Positions 51,310-59,928 of a DNA stretch of 64,000 nt are shown piece by piece. Made by a program: the position numbers and the translations under genes. The DNA lies in the NCBI RefSeq assembly GCF_029433115.1, contig NZ_JARNTV010000001.1, positions 1-64,000 on the forward strand, written 5' to 3'. The notes below the pieces were generated by a model. That model was not told where the DNA came from. It made no database searches and was given only the letters and a program-made list of their open reading frames with translations. Positions within the stretch are counted from its first letter, which is position 1. Each line of letters starts with the position of its first letter. The DNA is from Sphingomonas sp. AOB5. Its GTDB lineage: Bacteria; Pseudomonadota; Alphaproteobacteria; Sphingomonadales; Sphingomonadaceae.

Positions 51310-52568
51310 CAGATATCCCAGCCCTTGAGCAGCCGCGGAGTACCATTGGTCATCGCCACCCAACGATCAACCGCAAGATCAACATAGGCCGGGTCAATAT
51401 CCAGGCCCCGGAAGCGGCGACCGGTGCGCTCCGATGCAATCAGGGTGGTGCCCGAGCCGAGAAAGATGTCGAGTACGACATCGCCCCGGCGAGTGACGTC
51501 CTGAATCGCGTCCGCCACCATCGCGACCGGCTTCACCGTCGGATGGAGGTCGAGGTCGTCCCGCGTGCCCTTGAACGTATTGACCGAGGCATAATCCCAC
51601 ACGTTGGTGCGGTTGCGACCGTGGCGGCCGAGCTCAACCGTATTCAGGTGAGGCACATCGCCAACGCGGTAGACAAAGACCAGCTCATGCTTCGACCGGT
51701 AGAGCGAGCCCATGCCGGCGTTCGACTTATTCCAAATGCATAGGTTGAGTTGCTCTCCATACAGTACCTTCGCCACGGCCGAGACATCGTCGGCGTGACG
51801 CCAGTCCATGCACAGGAAGTGCACGGCACCGTCGCGCGATAGTTTGACGCAAACGCCAAAGGTGTCAGCCAGGAAGTCACGAAAGCCGCTATCGGTCATC
51901 TCGCCCGATGCCATCGCAAACTCACGATGCTTGCTTTTGACGTTAGCGTGACCCTGAATTTTCACATTGTAGGGGGCGTCGAGGAAGGCACAGTCAGCCT
52001 GAATGCCATTGCCCAGGACCTGCTGCACGAAGGCCAAGTCACGCCCATCACCACAACCAATGCGATGGTCGCCCAGCTGCCATATATCGCCAAGCTGTGT
52101 TTTCGGCTGCGTTGGCAGCGCTGGAATGACCTCGTCATCCGGATCAGCGCCGGGATCGAGGATGACGTTGACCTCGCCTTCCGAAAAACCCAGATCGTTG
52201 AAGTCGATCTCGATTTCCATCGCGCTCAGCTCGGCTAGCTCAATGCGAAGCAGGTCGGGATCCCAGGAAGAATTGAGCGAAATCTTGTTGTCAGCGAGTC
52301 GGAGCGCTCGCTTCTGCGCCTCGGACAAATGCCGCAACACGATCGCCGGCACTCGCGTCATGCCGAGCTCCCGCGCCGCCTGCACTCGGCCATGACCGGC
52401 GATGATGATGCCGTTCTCGTCAATCAGGATCGGATTCACAAAATCATGCCGACGGATCGACGCCTTTAGCTGCTCGATCTGACGGCGGGGATGCGTCCGG
52501 GCGTTGGTCGGATGCGGCACGAGCACACCGATGTCCCACTCAACCACCTCAAGCTTCACGTCGTACAT
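51309..52568 (-). CDS. ParB-like + DNA methyltransferase (N6A/N4C type), variant catalytic motif
   Basis: 419 residues from ATG at 52568 (TTG at 52574 also possible). Residues 1-~130 are a ParB/Srx-like domain (VPHPTNARTHPRRQIEQLKASI, ENGIIIAGHGRVQAARELG). The methyltransferase follows with catalytic motif IV reading FLDAPYNV instead of the normal DPPY, HPTVKP and SAM motif DIFLGSGTTLIASERTGRRF. The IV-then-I order is the beta class. Phage and prophage genomes carry such ParB-MTase genes. Activity is doubtful because of the DAPY change. Confidence 0.88.
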   Translation of the reverse strand: MYDVKLEVVEWDIGVLVPHPTNARTHPRRQIEQLKASIRRHDFVNPILIDENGIIIAGHGRVQAARELGMTRVPAIVLRHLSEAQKRALRLADNKISLNSSWDPDLLRIELAELSAMEIEIDFNDLGFSEGEVNVILDPGADPDDEVIPALPTQPKTQLGDIWQLGDHRIGCGDGRDLAFVQQVLGNGIQADCAFLDAPYNVKIQGHANVKSKHREFAMASGEMTDSGFRDFLADTFGVCVKLSRDGAVHFLCMDWRHADDVSAVAKVLYGEQLNLCIWNKSNAGMGSLYRSKHELVFVYRVGDVPHLNTVELGRHGRNRTNVWDYASVNTFKGTRDDLDLHPTVKPVAMVADAIQDVTRRGDVVLDIFLGSGTTLIASERTGRRFRGLDIDPAYVDLAVDRWVAMTNGTPRLLKGWDI

Positions 52569-52574
52569 CGCCAA

Positions 52575-53250
52575 ATCCCAGCCTCACCGTTCGGCCGATG
52601 AATATCGATGCCTAACAATAATCGTCAACAGAAAACGGAAATATCGCGCTCGTCACGCGATTCTATATCATTAGCTTGAAGCACTGCAAAATAGACTTGC
52701 CATTATCTCGCACAACCAATTGCTGATAATCGGCAGCTTGAATGCCATTCATCTTGGTATTGGCCGGAATATAAGCCAACTAATATGCCAATATGTGATT
52801 TGTTTAAGCCACTATAGTCAGCTTGATAGCCGGTTATGCCGGGATTGCACTCAGTGCGTTGGCGCGCCGGTAAGCCGGTGACGCCGGTCAACGTCCCCAG
52901 CCACCCAGATTCGATGTCGCCAGGCTCGATACCCTGATCGGGGTGTCGCATTCCCTGTTTGCTGCTTTTGGTTGCCTGTTTCGGACCTGAAATTCCCTGT
53001 TTCAGGGGCAATGGGAATAGCGCCACGGCCGCGAATAGCCGAGCAAGCCATTGATAATTTAACGCTAATTGTGAAAGCCCCGTGGAGAATTACGCCGACA
53101 AAGCGCGATTTTCCCTGTTATCGGGGTGAGACCGGTCCGCTCGCGACTGCGCCGCGCACCACTTCTTGTCAGGATCGAATTCCAGGTCCGCCCCGGGCTT
53201 GTGACGCCCCTGCCCGGCCGATACGCTCCCGCGTCGAACGGGAGGGGCGC
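52575..53250. other. Gene-free stretch with TTCCCTGTT repeats, likely island boundary
   Basis: About 675 bases without a supported gene. 52600-52860 is AT-rich. TTCCCTGTT or a close variant occurs near 52950, 52975, 52990 and 53110, twice followed by an A/T-then-GGGG segment. Island-type genes stop to the left and apparently core genes begin to the right. Confidence 0.5.
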
Positions 53251-54954
53251 ATGAAGGGCTGGACCAATTTGCTGGTGGCGATCGCAGGCGCGATCCTGCT
53301 CACCGTCATCGCCACCACTACGCCGTCGCCCGCCCCGGCCGACGCGCCGGCCACCGCTTTCTCCGCCACGCGCGCCATGGTCGATGTGCGCGAGATCGCC
53401 CGCGCGCCGCACCCGACCGGCAGCGAGGAGAACAGGCGTGTCCGCGCCTATCTGACGGAGCGCCTCGAATCGCTCGGCATGACGGTGACGAGCGTCAGCA
53501 TGCCGCTCGCCGAAAAGGCACAGGCGCGGCTCGACAAGTGGCGGGGCAGCCCGGCCCGCGCGCAGGCGACCAATGTGATCGCCACGCTCGAAGGGCGCGA
53601 TCCCGCCAAACCGGCCGTGCTGCTGATGGCACATCACGATTCGGTCTGGGGCTCGCCCGGTGCTGCGGACGATGCAGCAGGGGTCGCGGCGATTCTCGAA
53701 ACGGTGCGGGCGATCCGCGCGAGCGGGAAACAGCCCGAGCGCACGCTGATGGTGCTGCTCACCGATGCCGAGGAACTGGGGCTGGACGGCGCCGAACATT
53801 TCTTCACCCGGGATCCGGCGCGGAAGCGCGTCGGCGTGATCGTCAATATGGAGGCGCGCGGCGGCGGCGGGCGGACTTCGATGTTCGAAACCGGCGATGC
53901 CAATGGCGCGATGATCGATCTCTTCGCGCGCCACGTCGATCGCCCGGTCGGCACCTCGCTCAGCGTATTCGTCTACAATAATCTGCCCAACTACACCGAC
54001 TATACCGTCGCCAAGGAACAGGGCGTTCCCGGCTTCAACTTCGCCTTTATCGGCCGCCCCGGCCTTTATCATTCGCCGCTGATCACCCCGGAGGCACTCG
54101 ATCAGGGATCGCTGCAGGATATGGGGCGGCAGGTGCTCGATCTCAGCCGCGGCCTGCTCGATGCGCCCGCGCTGCCGGGCAAGGCGCCCGATCGCGTCTT
54201 CTACGACCTGTTCGGCCTCGTCTTCCTTGCCTATCCCGGCTGGGTCGGCTGGCTGATCCTCGTGGTCGCGGCGGGCAGCTATGCCTATGCTGGTTGGGGC
54301 GTCTCGACGCTTCGCGGCATGGGGCGCGGTGCGGGTGCTGCGCTGGCCCTGACCGTGCTGGGCGCGCTGCTGCTGTTCCTCGGCAATCTCGCCTCGGGCG
54401 CGGATGGCGCAGTCAATTATTACGACCGGCTCGCGGCCATTCCCCGGCTGGAGATTCAGGCGGTCCTGCTGTGCCTCGCCGCAGCGACTTTGGTCGCAGG
54501 CCTGCTGCTCGACCGGCGCCCGGTCCTGCCGCTGCTCCACCCGATCGCCGCGCCGTTCCTGCTGCTGGCCGCCATCGCACAGGCCGTCGCACCTACCGCC
54601 GCCTTCCCGCTCCAGATCCCGCTGCTGCTCGGCGGAATCGGTGCCGCCGTGATGCGCTGGCGCGGCGGCGCTACCGGTGCTTGGGCGCTGACCATCGCCG
54701 CGATGCTGGGCGTGGGCTATCTGCTCACGCTCGGCCATGCGCTGTTCCAGGCGGTCGGCGCCGACCTGCCCTTCGCGATGGTGATCCCGCTCACGCTCGG
54801 CGCGCTGCTGCTCCTGCCGCTGTTCGCCCGGATCGACCGGGCGCGGGCGATGAAGGAAGCAGCGGTGCTGACCCTGCTCGCGCTCGGCATCGCTTTATGG
54901 GTGCGCTTCGATGCCGTCGCGCCGAGCGTGGCGGTTTATAGCAGCTTCAACTGA
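53251..54954 (+). CDS. M28 family zinc aminopeptidase with C-terminal membrane helices
   Basis: 567 residues from ATG at 53251 behind GGAGGGG. An N-terminal membrane anchor (residues 5-22), then an M28 domain: zinc ligands in LLMAHHDSVW, GAADDAAGV, LTDAEELG, NMEARG and GLYHSPL. From ~residue 320 there are about eight membrane helices. This layout resembles the ER-metallopeptidase-like M28 proteins. It removes N-terminal residues from peptides in the periplasm; substrate unknown. Confidence 0.9.
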   Translation: MKGWTNLLVAIAGAILLTVIATTTPSPAPADAPATAFSATRAMVDVREIARAPHPTGSEENRRVRAYLTERLESLGMTVTSVSMPLAEKAQARLDKWRGSPARAQATNVIATLEGRDPAKPAVLLMAHHDSVWGSPGAADDAAGVAAILETVRAIRASGKQPERTLMVLLTDAEELGLDGAEHFFTRDPARKRVGVIVNMEARGGGGRTSMFETGDANGAMIDLFARHVDRPVGTSLSVFVYNNLPNYTDYTVAKEQGVPGFNFAFIGRPGLYHSPLITPEALDQGSLQDMGRQVLDLSRGLLDAPALPGKAPDRVFYDLFGLVFLAYPGWVGWLILVVAAGSYAYAGWGVSTLRGMGRGAGAALALTVLGALLLFLGNLASGADGAVNYYDRLAAIPRLEIQAVLLCLAAATLVAGLLLDRRPVLPLLHPIAAPFLLLAAIAQAVAPTAAFPLQIPLLLGGIGAAVMRWRGGATGAWALTIAAMLGVGYLLTLGHALFQAVGADLPFAMVIPLTLGALLLLPLFARIDRARAMKEAAVLTLLALGIALWVRFDAVAPSVAVYSSFN

Positions 54955-54960
54955 GCCTGC

Positions 54961-55863
54961 TCAGGCGTCGGCGGTTACCGCGGCGCCTGCACTCGCCAGC
55001 TCGCGCTCGGACTGGGTGAAGCCATAGTCCGGCACGATCTCGCCGCTGCGATCCGACACCGAGTCCCATGAAGCGACCAGCGCCGCGCCCGCCTGATCGC
55101 CCGCGCCGAGATACACGCCATTCGACAAGGTCACGCTCGCGGTCGCGAAATGGCCGGCACCGGCGCACAGGATTGCGCGGGTCGGCGCTTCCTCGCCGGT
55201 CAGCGCCAGCAGGCCCGGGCTCACCAGCGACGGATCGAGCAGTTCGAGGCTGGCGCCGGACAGCACGCCCTCGGTCATGCCGGTCGCCGCAGTCGGCGCC
55301 AGACAGTTCACGCGGATGCCGTATTTCTCGCCTTCGATCGCCAGCGTCTGCATCAGCCCGACCAGCGCCATCTTCGCCGCGCCGTAATTCGCCTGGCCGA
55401 AATTGCCGTACAGGCCCGATGACGAAGTGGTCATCACGATGCGCCCGTAATTCTGCGCGCGCATGATCTCCCACACCGCCTTGGTGCAGATCGCCGCGCC
55501 CATCAGGTGCACGTCCACCACCAGCCGGAAATCGTCGAGGCTCATCTTCGCAAAGCTCTTGTCGCGCAGGATGCCTGCATTGTTGATCAGGATATCGATC
55601 CGGCCCCAGCGCGCCATCGTGTCCGCCACCATCGCCGCGACGGCGGCTTCGTCGGTCACCGACCCGGCGGCGGCAATCGCTTCGCCGCCCGCTGCCACGA
55701 TCTCGTCCGCCACGGCCTGCGCCGCTTCGATGCCCAAATCGTTGACGACGATCTTCGCGCCCTGACGCGCCAGGAACAGCGCATGGCAGCGGCCCAGCCC
55801 GCCCCCGGCTCCGGTCACGATTGCGATACGGCCATTCAGCGGCGCTGCGGTTTCGAGCGACAT
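54961..55863 (-). CDS. SDR family dehydrogenase
   Basis: 300 residues from ATG at 55863 behind GGGAGAG. SDR motifs: IVTGAGGGLGRCHALFLARQG (residues 14-34), NNAGI, TTSSSGLYGNFGQANYGAAKMALVG with Ser-Tyr-Lys. Similar to the dehydrogenase domain of 3-hydroxyacyl-CoA (MFE-2-like) enzymes. It may act in fatty-acyl or steroid-like beta-oxidation with the nearby catabolic operon. A palindrome at 55931 precedes it. Confidence 0.88.
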   Translation of the reverse strand: MSLETAAPLNGRIAIVTGAGGGLGRCHALFLARQGAKIVVNDLGIEAAQAVADEIVAAGGEAIAAAGSVTDEAAVAAMVADTMARWGRIDILINNAGILRDKSFAKMSLDDFRLVVDVHLMGAAICTKAVWEIMRAQNYGRIVMTTSSSGLYGNFGQANYGAAKMALVGLMQTLAIEGEKYGIRVNCLAPTAATGMTEGVLSGASLELLDPSLVSPGLLALTGEEAPTRAILCAGAGHFATASVTLSNGVYLGAGDQAGAALVASWDSVSDRSGEIVPDYGFTQSERELASAGAAVTADA

Positions 55864-55930
55864 CAGACTTCTCTCCCATCCCGCCTGCCCCATCCCGGCA
55901 GGCAATATGCGACTAGCCAAAGTTGAATTC

Positions 55931-55944
55931 ACTCACAAGTGAGT
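55931..55944. promoter_or_regulatory. Palindrome ACTCAC-AA-GTGAGT, candidate TetR operator
   Basis: Perfect 6-base arms with a 2-base spacer, between the SDR start and the TetR gene's 3' end. A similar half-site ACTCACTA lies near 63645 before the TonB receptor gene. TetR binding is inferred from proximity. Confidence 0.5.
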
Positions 55945-55987
55945 TAGTTTTCTGATCGTGCTTTGGCCTAGGCGATGTTCGCCACGT

Positions 55988-56677
55988 TCAGCCGTTCGCG
56001 GCCCGCTGTGCGCAAACCGCCAGGAAACCCGCGGCCATGAACGACGCCATCCGGTCCTTCACCGCGACGAAATCGTCCGACCGGCACAGCCCGCCCGACA
56101 GCTTGTCGATACGCCCGGTCCGCGCCAGCGTCAGCATCAGCGCGCCGGTCACGAAGTGATAGCCCCAGAAGACATCGGCTTCGCTGCAATCGGGCAGCGC
56201 GCGTTTCAGCAGCTCGATCAGCCGCAACACGACCGGATCGAAATGCTCGTCCATCAGGTCGGCGCCCCATTCGGGTGCGTTCGCCACCTGCGCGCCGAGT
56301 GCGGCGTAGTTCTTCCAGCCCTCGCCGCCCTCGATATAGAGATCGAGATCGGTATCGAGAAAGGCGCGCAGCGCGCCCTCGACGGTCGGCTTGCCCCGGG
56401 TCGCCGCCTCATATTCGTCGAGCGCCTTCATCCGCCGCTCGCTGGTGACGACCGCACGCCGCGCGAACACCGCGTCGAACAGCTTCTTCTTGTCCTCGAA
56501 ATAATAGTTGAGCAGCGTGTGATGCACGCCCACCCGCTTCGCCACGTCCTTCAGCGTGACGCCGTACAGCCCGTGCTTCGAGAACAGATATTCCGCCGCG
56601 TCGAGGATCTGCTCCATCATCTCGGCGCGCTGTTCCGCCTTGGTGGTGCGACGGCGGGGAGTCACGGTTTCGGGCAC
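55988..56677 (-). CDS. TetR family transcription regulator
   Basis: 229 residues from GTG at 56677. N-terminal TetR HTH: MEQILDAAEYLFSKHGLYGVTLKDVAKRVGVHHTLLNYYFEDKKKLFDAV. The C-terminal domain is of the TetR_C type (AFLDTDLDLYIEGGEGWKNYAALGAQVANAPEWG). It probably represses the flanking SDR and/or acyl-CoA ligase operon until an acyl ligand binds. Confidence 0.9.
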   Translation of the reverse strand: MPETVTPRRRTTKAEQRAEMMEQILDAAEYLFSKHGLYGVTLKDVAKRVGVHHTLLNYYFEDKKKLFDAVFARRAVVTSERRMKALDEYEAATRGKPTVEGALRAFLDTDLDLYIEGGEGWKNYAALGAQVANAPEWGADLMDEHFDPVVLRLIELLKRALPDCSEADVFWGYHFVTGALMLTLARTGRIDKLSGGLCRSDDFVAVKDRMASFMAAGFLAVCAQRAANG

Positions 56678-56719
56678 TAAACAGCCTTTCGGTGGCGGAC
56701 GTCGCGGCCGGTTCCGCGC

Positions 56720-58300
56720 TCAGCCTTCACTATATTCGGATCGCAGACGCATCTTGTCGATCTTGCCCGTCGACGCCAGAGGCATGTTGGGCAGGCGATA
56801 GATGGCGTCGGGGATCCACCACGGCGCGAACCGGGCCTGAAGCGGCGCCAGCAGCGCCTCGTCGCTGATCGCCTCCTCGCCGCGCGTCTCGACCAGCAGG
56901 ATCGGCCGCTCGCCCCATTTGGCATCGGCCCGGCCGATCACCGCCGCCAGCGACACTTCGGGCAACGCACCGACCACCGCCTCGATCTCGGCCGGATTGA
57001 TCCATTCGCCGCCCGACTTGATCAGGTCCTTGGCGCGCCCGGTGATGATCAGATTGCCGTGCCCGTCGATCCGCGCGAGGTCGCCGGTGCCGAACCAGCC
57101 ATCCGCATCCAGCGCGCTTTCGTCATGCCCGAAATAGCGATCGATCACCGCCGCACCGCGCACCCGCAAATGCCCTTCGACATCGCGCTGCTCGGGCAGC
57201 GCCACGCCGTCCGCATCGGTCAGCAACAGGTCGACGCCGATTGCGGGCCGGCCCGACAGCGCGGCCGAACGCCCGGTATCGCCCGGCGGCGAAACGGTGC
57301 CCGAGGGCGAAAGCTCGGTCATGCCCCAGCTCGTCTGGATCTTCACGCCCAGCCGCGACTCGATCCGGTCGATCAACGCGGGCGGCAGCGGCGCGCCGCC
57401 CATGATGATCCGCTTGAGCGACGGCACGTCGCCGCCGGTCGCTTCGAGATGCTCGATCAGCCCGAGCCACACCGTCGGCACGCCGACCGCGACGGTCACG
57501 TCCTCGGCGCGGATCAGCTTGGCCAGGCTCGCGCCATCGGCCTGCCGCCCGGGCAGCACCAGCTTGCCGCCAACAGCGGGCACCGCGAAGGGCAGGCCCC
57601 AGGCATTGGCATGGAACATCGGCACGACGACCAGCACCGCGTCCATGCCCGAGACCGCCATCACATCGGTCTGCAACAACCGCAGCGTGTGGAGATAGCT
57701 CGAACGATGCGTGTAGGTGACGCCCTTCGGCGCACCGGTGGTGCCCGAGGTGAAGCACAGGCCCGAAGGCGCGGTCTCATCGAACTCGCCCCAGACAATG
57801 TCGCAATCGGCTTCGGCGATCAGCGGCTCGAGCGGACGGACATTGGCGGCGGGCACGAAATCGCCCGGCGCGTCGATCACCAGTATCTGCGTGATCGCGG
57901 AGACCCGCTCGGCAATCTCGCGCGCCAGCGGCACCAGATCGGCGCTCACCACCAGCGTGCGGACCTGCGACTGCGCCGCCATCGACGCCAGCTGCGCCCC
58001 GGTCAGCCGCGGGTTGAGCGTATGGCACACCGCGCCAATGCCCATGATCGCGTACCACACCTCGACATGCGCCTGGCTGTTCCAGGCGAGCGTCGCGACC
58101 CGGTCGCCGCGGCGCGTGCCGAAGCTTTCCAGCACCACAGACACGCGCTTGCTGCGCGCCATCAGGTCCGCATAGCCGATCCGCTCGATCCGCCCGCCCT
58201 CGCGCGCAGTGACCACTTCGGCGCGTGGGTGCCATTTGGCGGCGTGTTCGAGAAACTTGTCGAGCGTCAGCGCGAACGACTGCATGCTGCCGTCGATCAT
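56720..58300 (-). CDS. Acyl-CoA ligase (AMP-forming)
   Basis: 526 residues from ATG at 58300, overlapping the esterase stop. AMP-binding motif FTSGTTGAPKGVTYTHRSS, then SWGMTELSPSG, DGWFGTGDLARID, GRAKDLIKSGGEWINPAEIE and the catalytic Lys region ASTGKIDKM. Activates a carboxylic acid, likely medium- or long-chain or aromatic, to its CoA thioester. Part of the esterase-MFS-TonB operon. Confidence 0.92.
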   Translation of the reverse strand: MIDGSMQSFALTLDKFLEHAAKWHPRAEVVTAREGGRIERIGYADLMARSKRVSVVLESFGTRRGDRVATLAWNSQAHVEVWYAIMGIGAVCHTLNPRLTGAQLASMAAQSQVRTLVVSADLVPLAREIAERVSAITQILVIDAPGDFVPAANVRPLEPLIAEADCDIVWGEFDETAPSGLCFTSGTTGAPKGVTYTHRSSYLHTLRLLQTDVMAVSGMDAVLVVVPMFHANAWGLPFAVPAVGGKLVLPGRQADGASLAKLIRAEDVTVAVGVPTVWLGLIEHLEATGGDVPSLKRIIMGGAPLPPALIDRIESRLGVKIQTSWGMTELSPSGTVSPPGDTGRSAALSGRPAIGVDLLLTDADGVALPEQRDVEGHLRVRGAAVIDRYFGHDESALDADGWFGTGDLARIDGHGNLIITGRAKDLIKSGGEWINPAEIEAVVGALPEVSLAAVIGRADAKWGERPILLVETRGEEAISDEALLAPLQARFAPWWIPDAIYRLPNMPLASTGKIDKMRLRSEYSEG

Positions 58301-59928
58301 CGGCACGACGCCACCGGCTCGGGGATCGGCGGGGCAAGCAGCCCGTAATTCCAGTTCCACGGCACACCGCCCTTGGCACGGCGGCGGCAGATCAGCTGCT
58401 CCATCAGCTCGTACATGCCGGGCAGCAGGCGCGTGCCTTCCTTCGGCGTTCCGGCAAAGGTGATGTACGCCCGGTCCGACCCATAGGCCGACCAGCGCGC
58501 CGATCCGGCAGCCGCGGGCACACCGTCACGCGCGAACGACACCCAGTAATCCATCATCGCGTCGGAGAGCTTCGCTTCCGCCGCAGTGTCCGGGATCTTC
58601 GGCCAGTTGGGCGGCGTGCGGCCGGGATTGCCGAACATGTACGGCAGCTCGGCGGCATGGAATGCGTGCAGGTCCAGCGCATCCGCGGCCGGATAGCCAT
58701 GGTCGAAATAATAGAGGAATGCCGGCAGGCCAAGCGCGGTCTGCCGCGCCACCAGCCGTTCCGACGTCCAGCCATACAGCGCATCGCGCGGGATGGCGAG
58801 CATGCTGCCGGGCAGGTCGCTGGACGGATAGAGTTTAAGGAAATCATCGGCCAGATCGCCATAGCGCGCGCGGATCTGCGTCTCGTATGCCGCGGCATCG
58901 GCAGGCATCGGCGCCATCAGCATGCGCAGCGAACGGATCTCGCCGCTGTTGAACCCGGCGATCATCGGCACGCGCGCCTGCTCGCCGCGATCGAAGGTAT
59001 CGACCAGCTGGCGCGGCAGGATCTTCCCGTCGACCGTGCCCCAGGGCGCATAGCCCGCGGCACCCGCCGCCGTGATCAGCGCCTCGGCATCGATACCGCG
59101 CATCGCGGCGATATTCTCCGCGCCCAGCTTGCCCATCAGATAATAGCCGACGCCCTCGGCCGGGATATCGCCATGCGGCGAGTTCCGCAGCTGCGGGGTC
59201 GAGATCATGTACGCGCTCTGCGCGATCGCCTTGGCGAACAGCCCCTTCGCGCGCGGCGAGGCCATCAGATACATCACGCTCAGGCCGCCCGCCGACTCCC
59301 CGGCTATGGTGACGTTGGCGGGATCCCCGCCGAACGAAGCGATATTCTTGCGCACCCATTGCAGCGCCGCGATCTGATCGAGCAGGCCGTAATTGCCCGA
59401 GATATCGTGCGCCGATTCCTTGCTCAGCTCGGGGTGCGCCATATAGCCGAGCACGCCCAGCCGGTAGTTGATCGAAACGACGATCACGCCCTTCTTCGCC
59501 AGCGCCGCGCCGTCATACAGGCTCTCGCGGCTCGATCCGCCCGACAGCGCGCCGCCATGGATCCAGAAGAAGACCGGGGCATTCTTCGCGTCCGCCGGCA
59601 TCCAGATATTGAGCGACAGGCAGTCCTCGCTCATCGCGGGATAGGTCTGCGAATAGATGCTCTGCACCCGCGGCCGGGCCTGCATGCAGGCCGGGCCATA
59701 ATCGCTCGCCGCCCGCTCGCCCTTCCAGGCAGGCATCGCCACCGGCGGCGTCCAGCGGCGGCGGCCGACCGGCGGCAGCGCATAGGGAATGCCCTTGAAG
59801 CTGTTGATCCCGTTCGCCGCCTCACCGCGCAGCTTGCCCGCGGGCGCCGCGACGACGGGCGCCTGCGCTGCCGCCAGATCGGGAACGGTCATGGATGCCG
59901 CCAGCGCGGCAGCGAGAAGCAGCTTCAT
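58297..59928 (-). CDS. Type B carboxylesterase, exported
   Basis: 543 residues. Signal peptide MKLLLAAALAASMTVPDLAAAQ. Catalytic Ser in TIAGESAGGLSVMYL (~residue 213), oxyanion region FWIHGGALSGGSSRESLYDG, ASFGGDPANV and a late His near DLHAFHAAELPYMFG. Typical type B esterase length. Secreted or periplasmic ester hydrolysis feeding the acyl-CoA ligase. Start overlaps the MFS stop by four bases. Confidence 0.92.
   Translation of the reverse strand: MKLLLAAALAASMTVPDLAAAQAPVVAAPAGKLRGEAANGINSFKGIPYALPPVGRRRWTPPVAMPAWKGERAASDYGPACMQARPRVQSIYSQTYPAMSEDCLSLNIWMPADAKNAPVFFWIHGGALSGGSSRESLYDGAALAKKGVIVVSINYRLGVLGYMAHPELSKESAHDISGNYGLLDQIAALQWVRKNIASFGGDPANVTIAGESAGGLSVMYLMASPRAKGLFAKAIAQSAYMISTPQLRNSPHGDIPAEGVGYYLMGKLGAENIAAMRGIDAEALITAAGAAGYAPWGTVDGKILPRQLVDTFDRGEQARVPMIAGFNSGEIRSLRMLMAPMPADAAAYETQIRARYGDLADDFLKLYPSSDLPGSMLAIPRDALYGWTSERLVARQTALGLPAFLYYFDHGYPAADALDLHAFHAAELPYMFGNPGRTPPNWPKIPDTAAEAKLSDAMMDYWVSFARDGVPAAAGSARWSAYGSDRAYITFAGTPKEGTRLLPGMYELMEQLICRRRAKGGVPWNWNYGLLAPPIPEPVASCR

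Noticed and set aside
53065..54738. 557-residue minus-strand frame
   Set aside because: Lies opposite the M28 peptidase, which has clear zinc motifs; the shadow has none.
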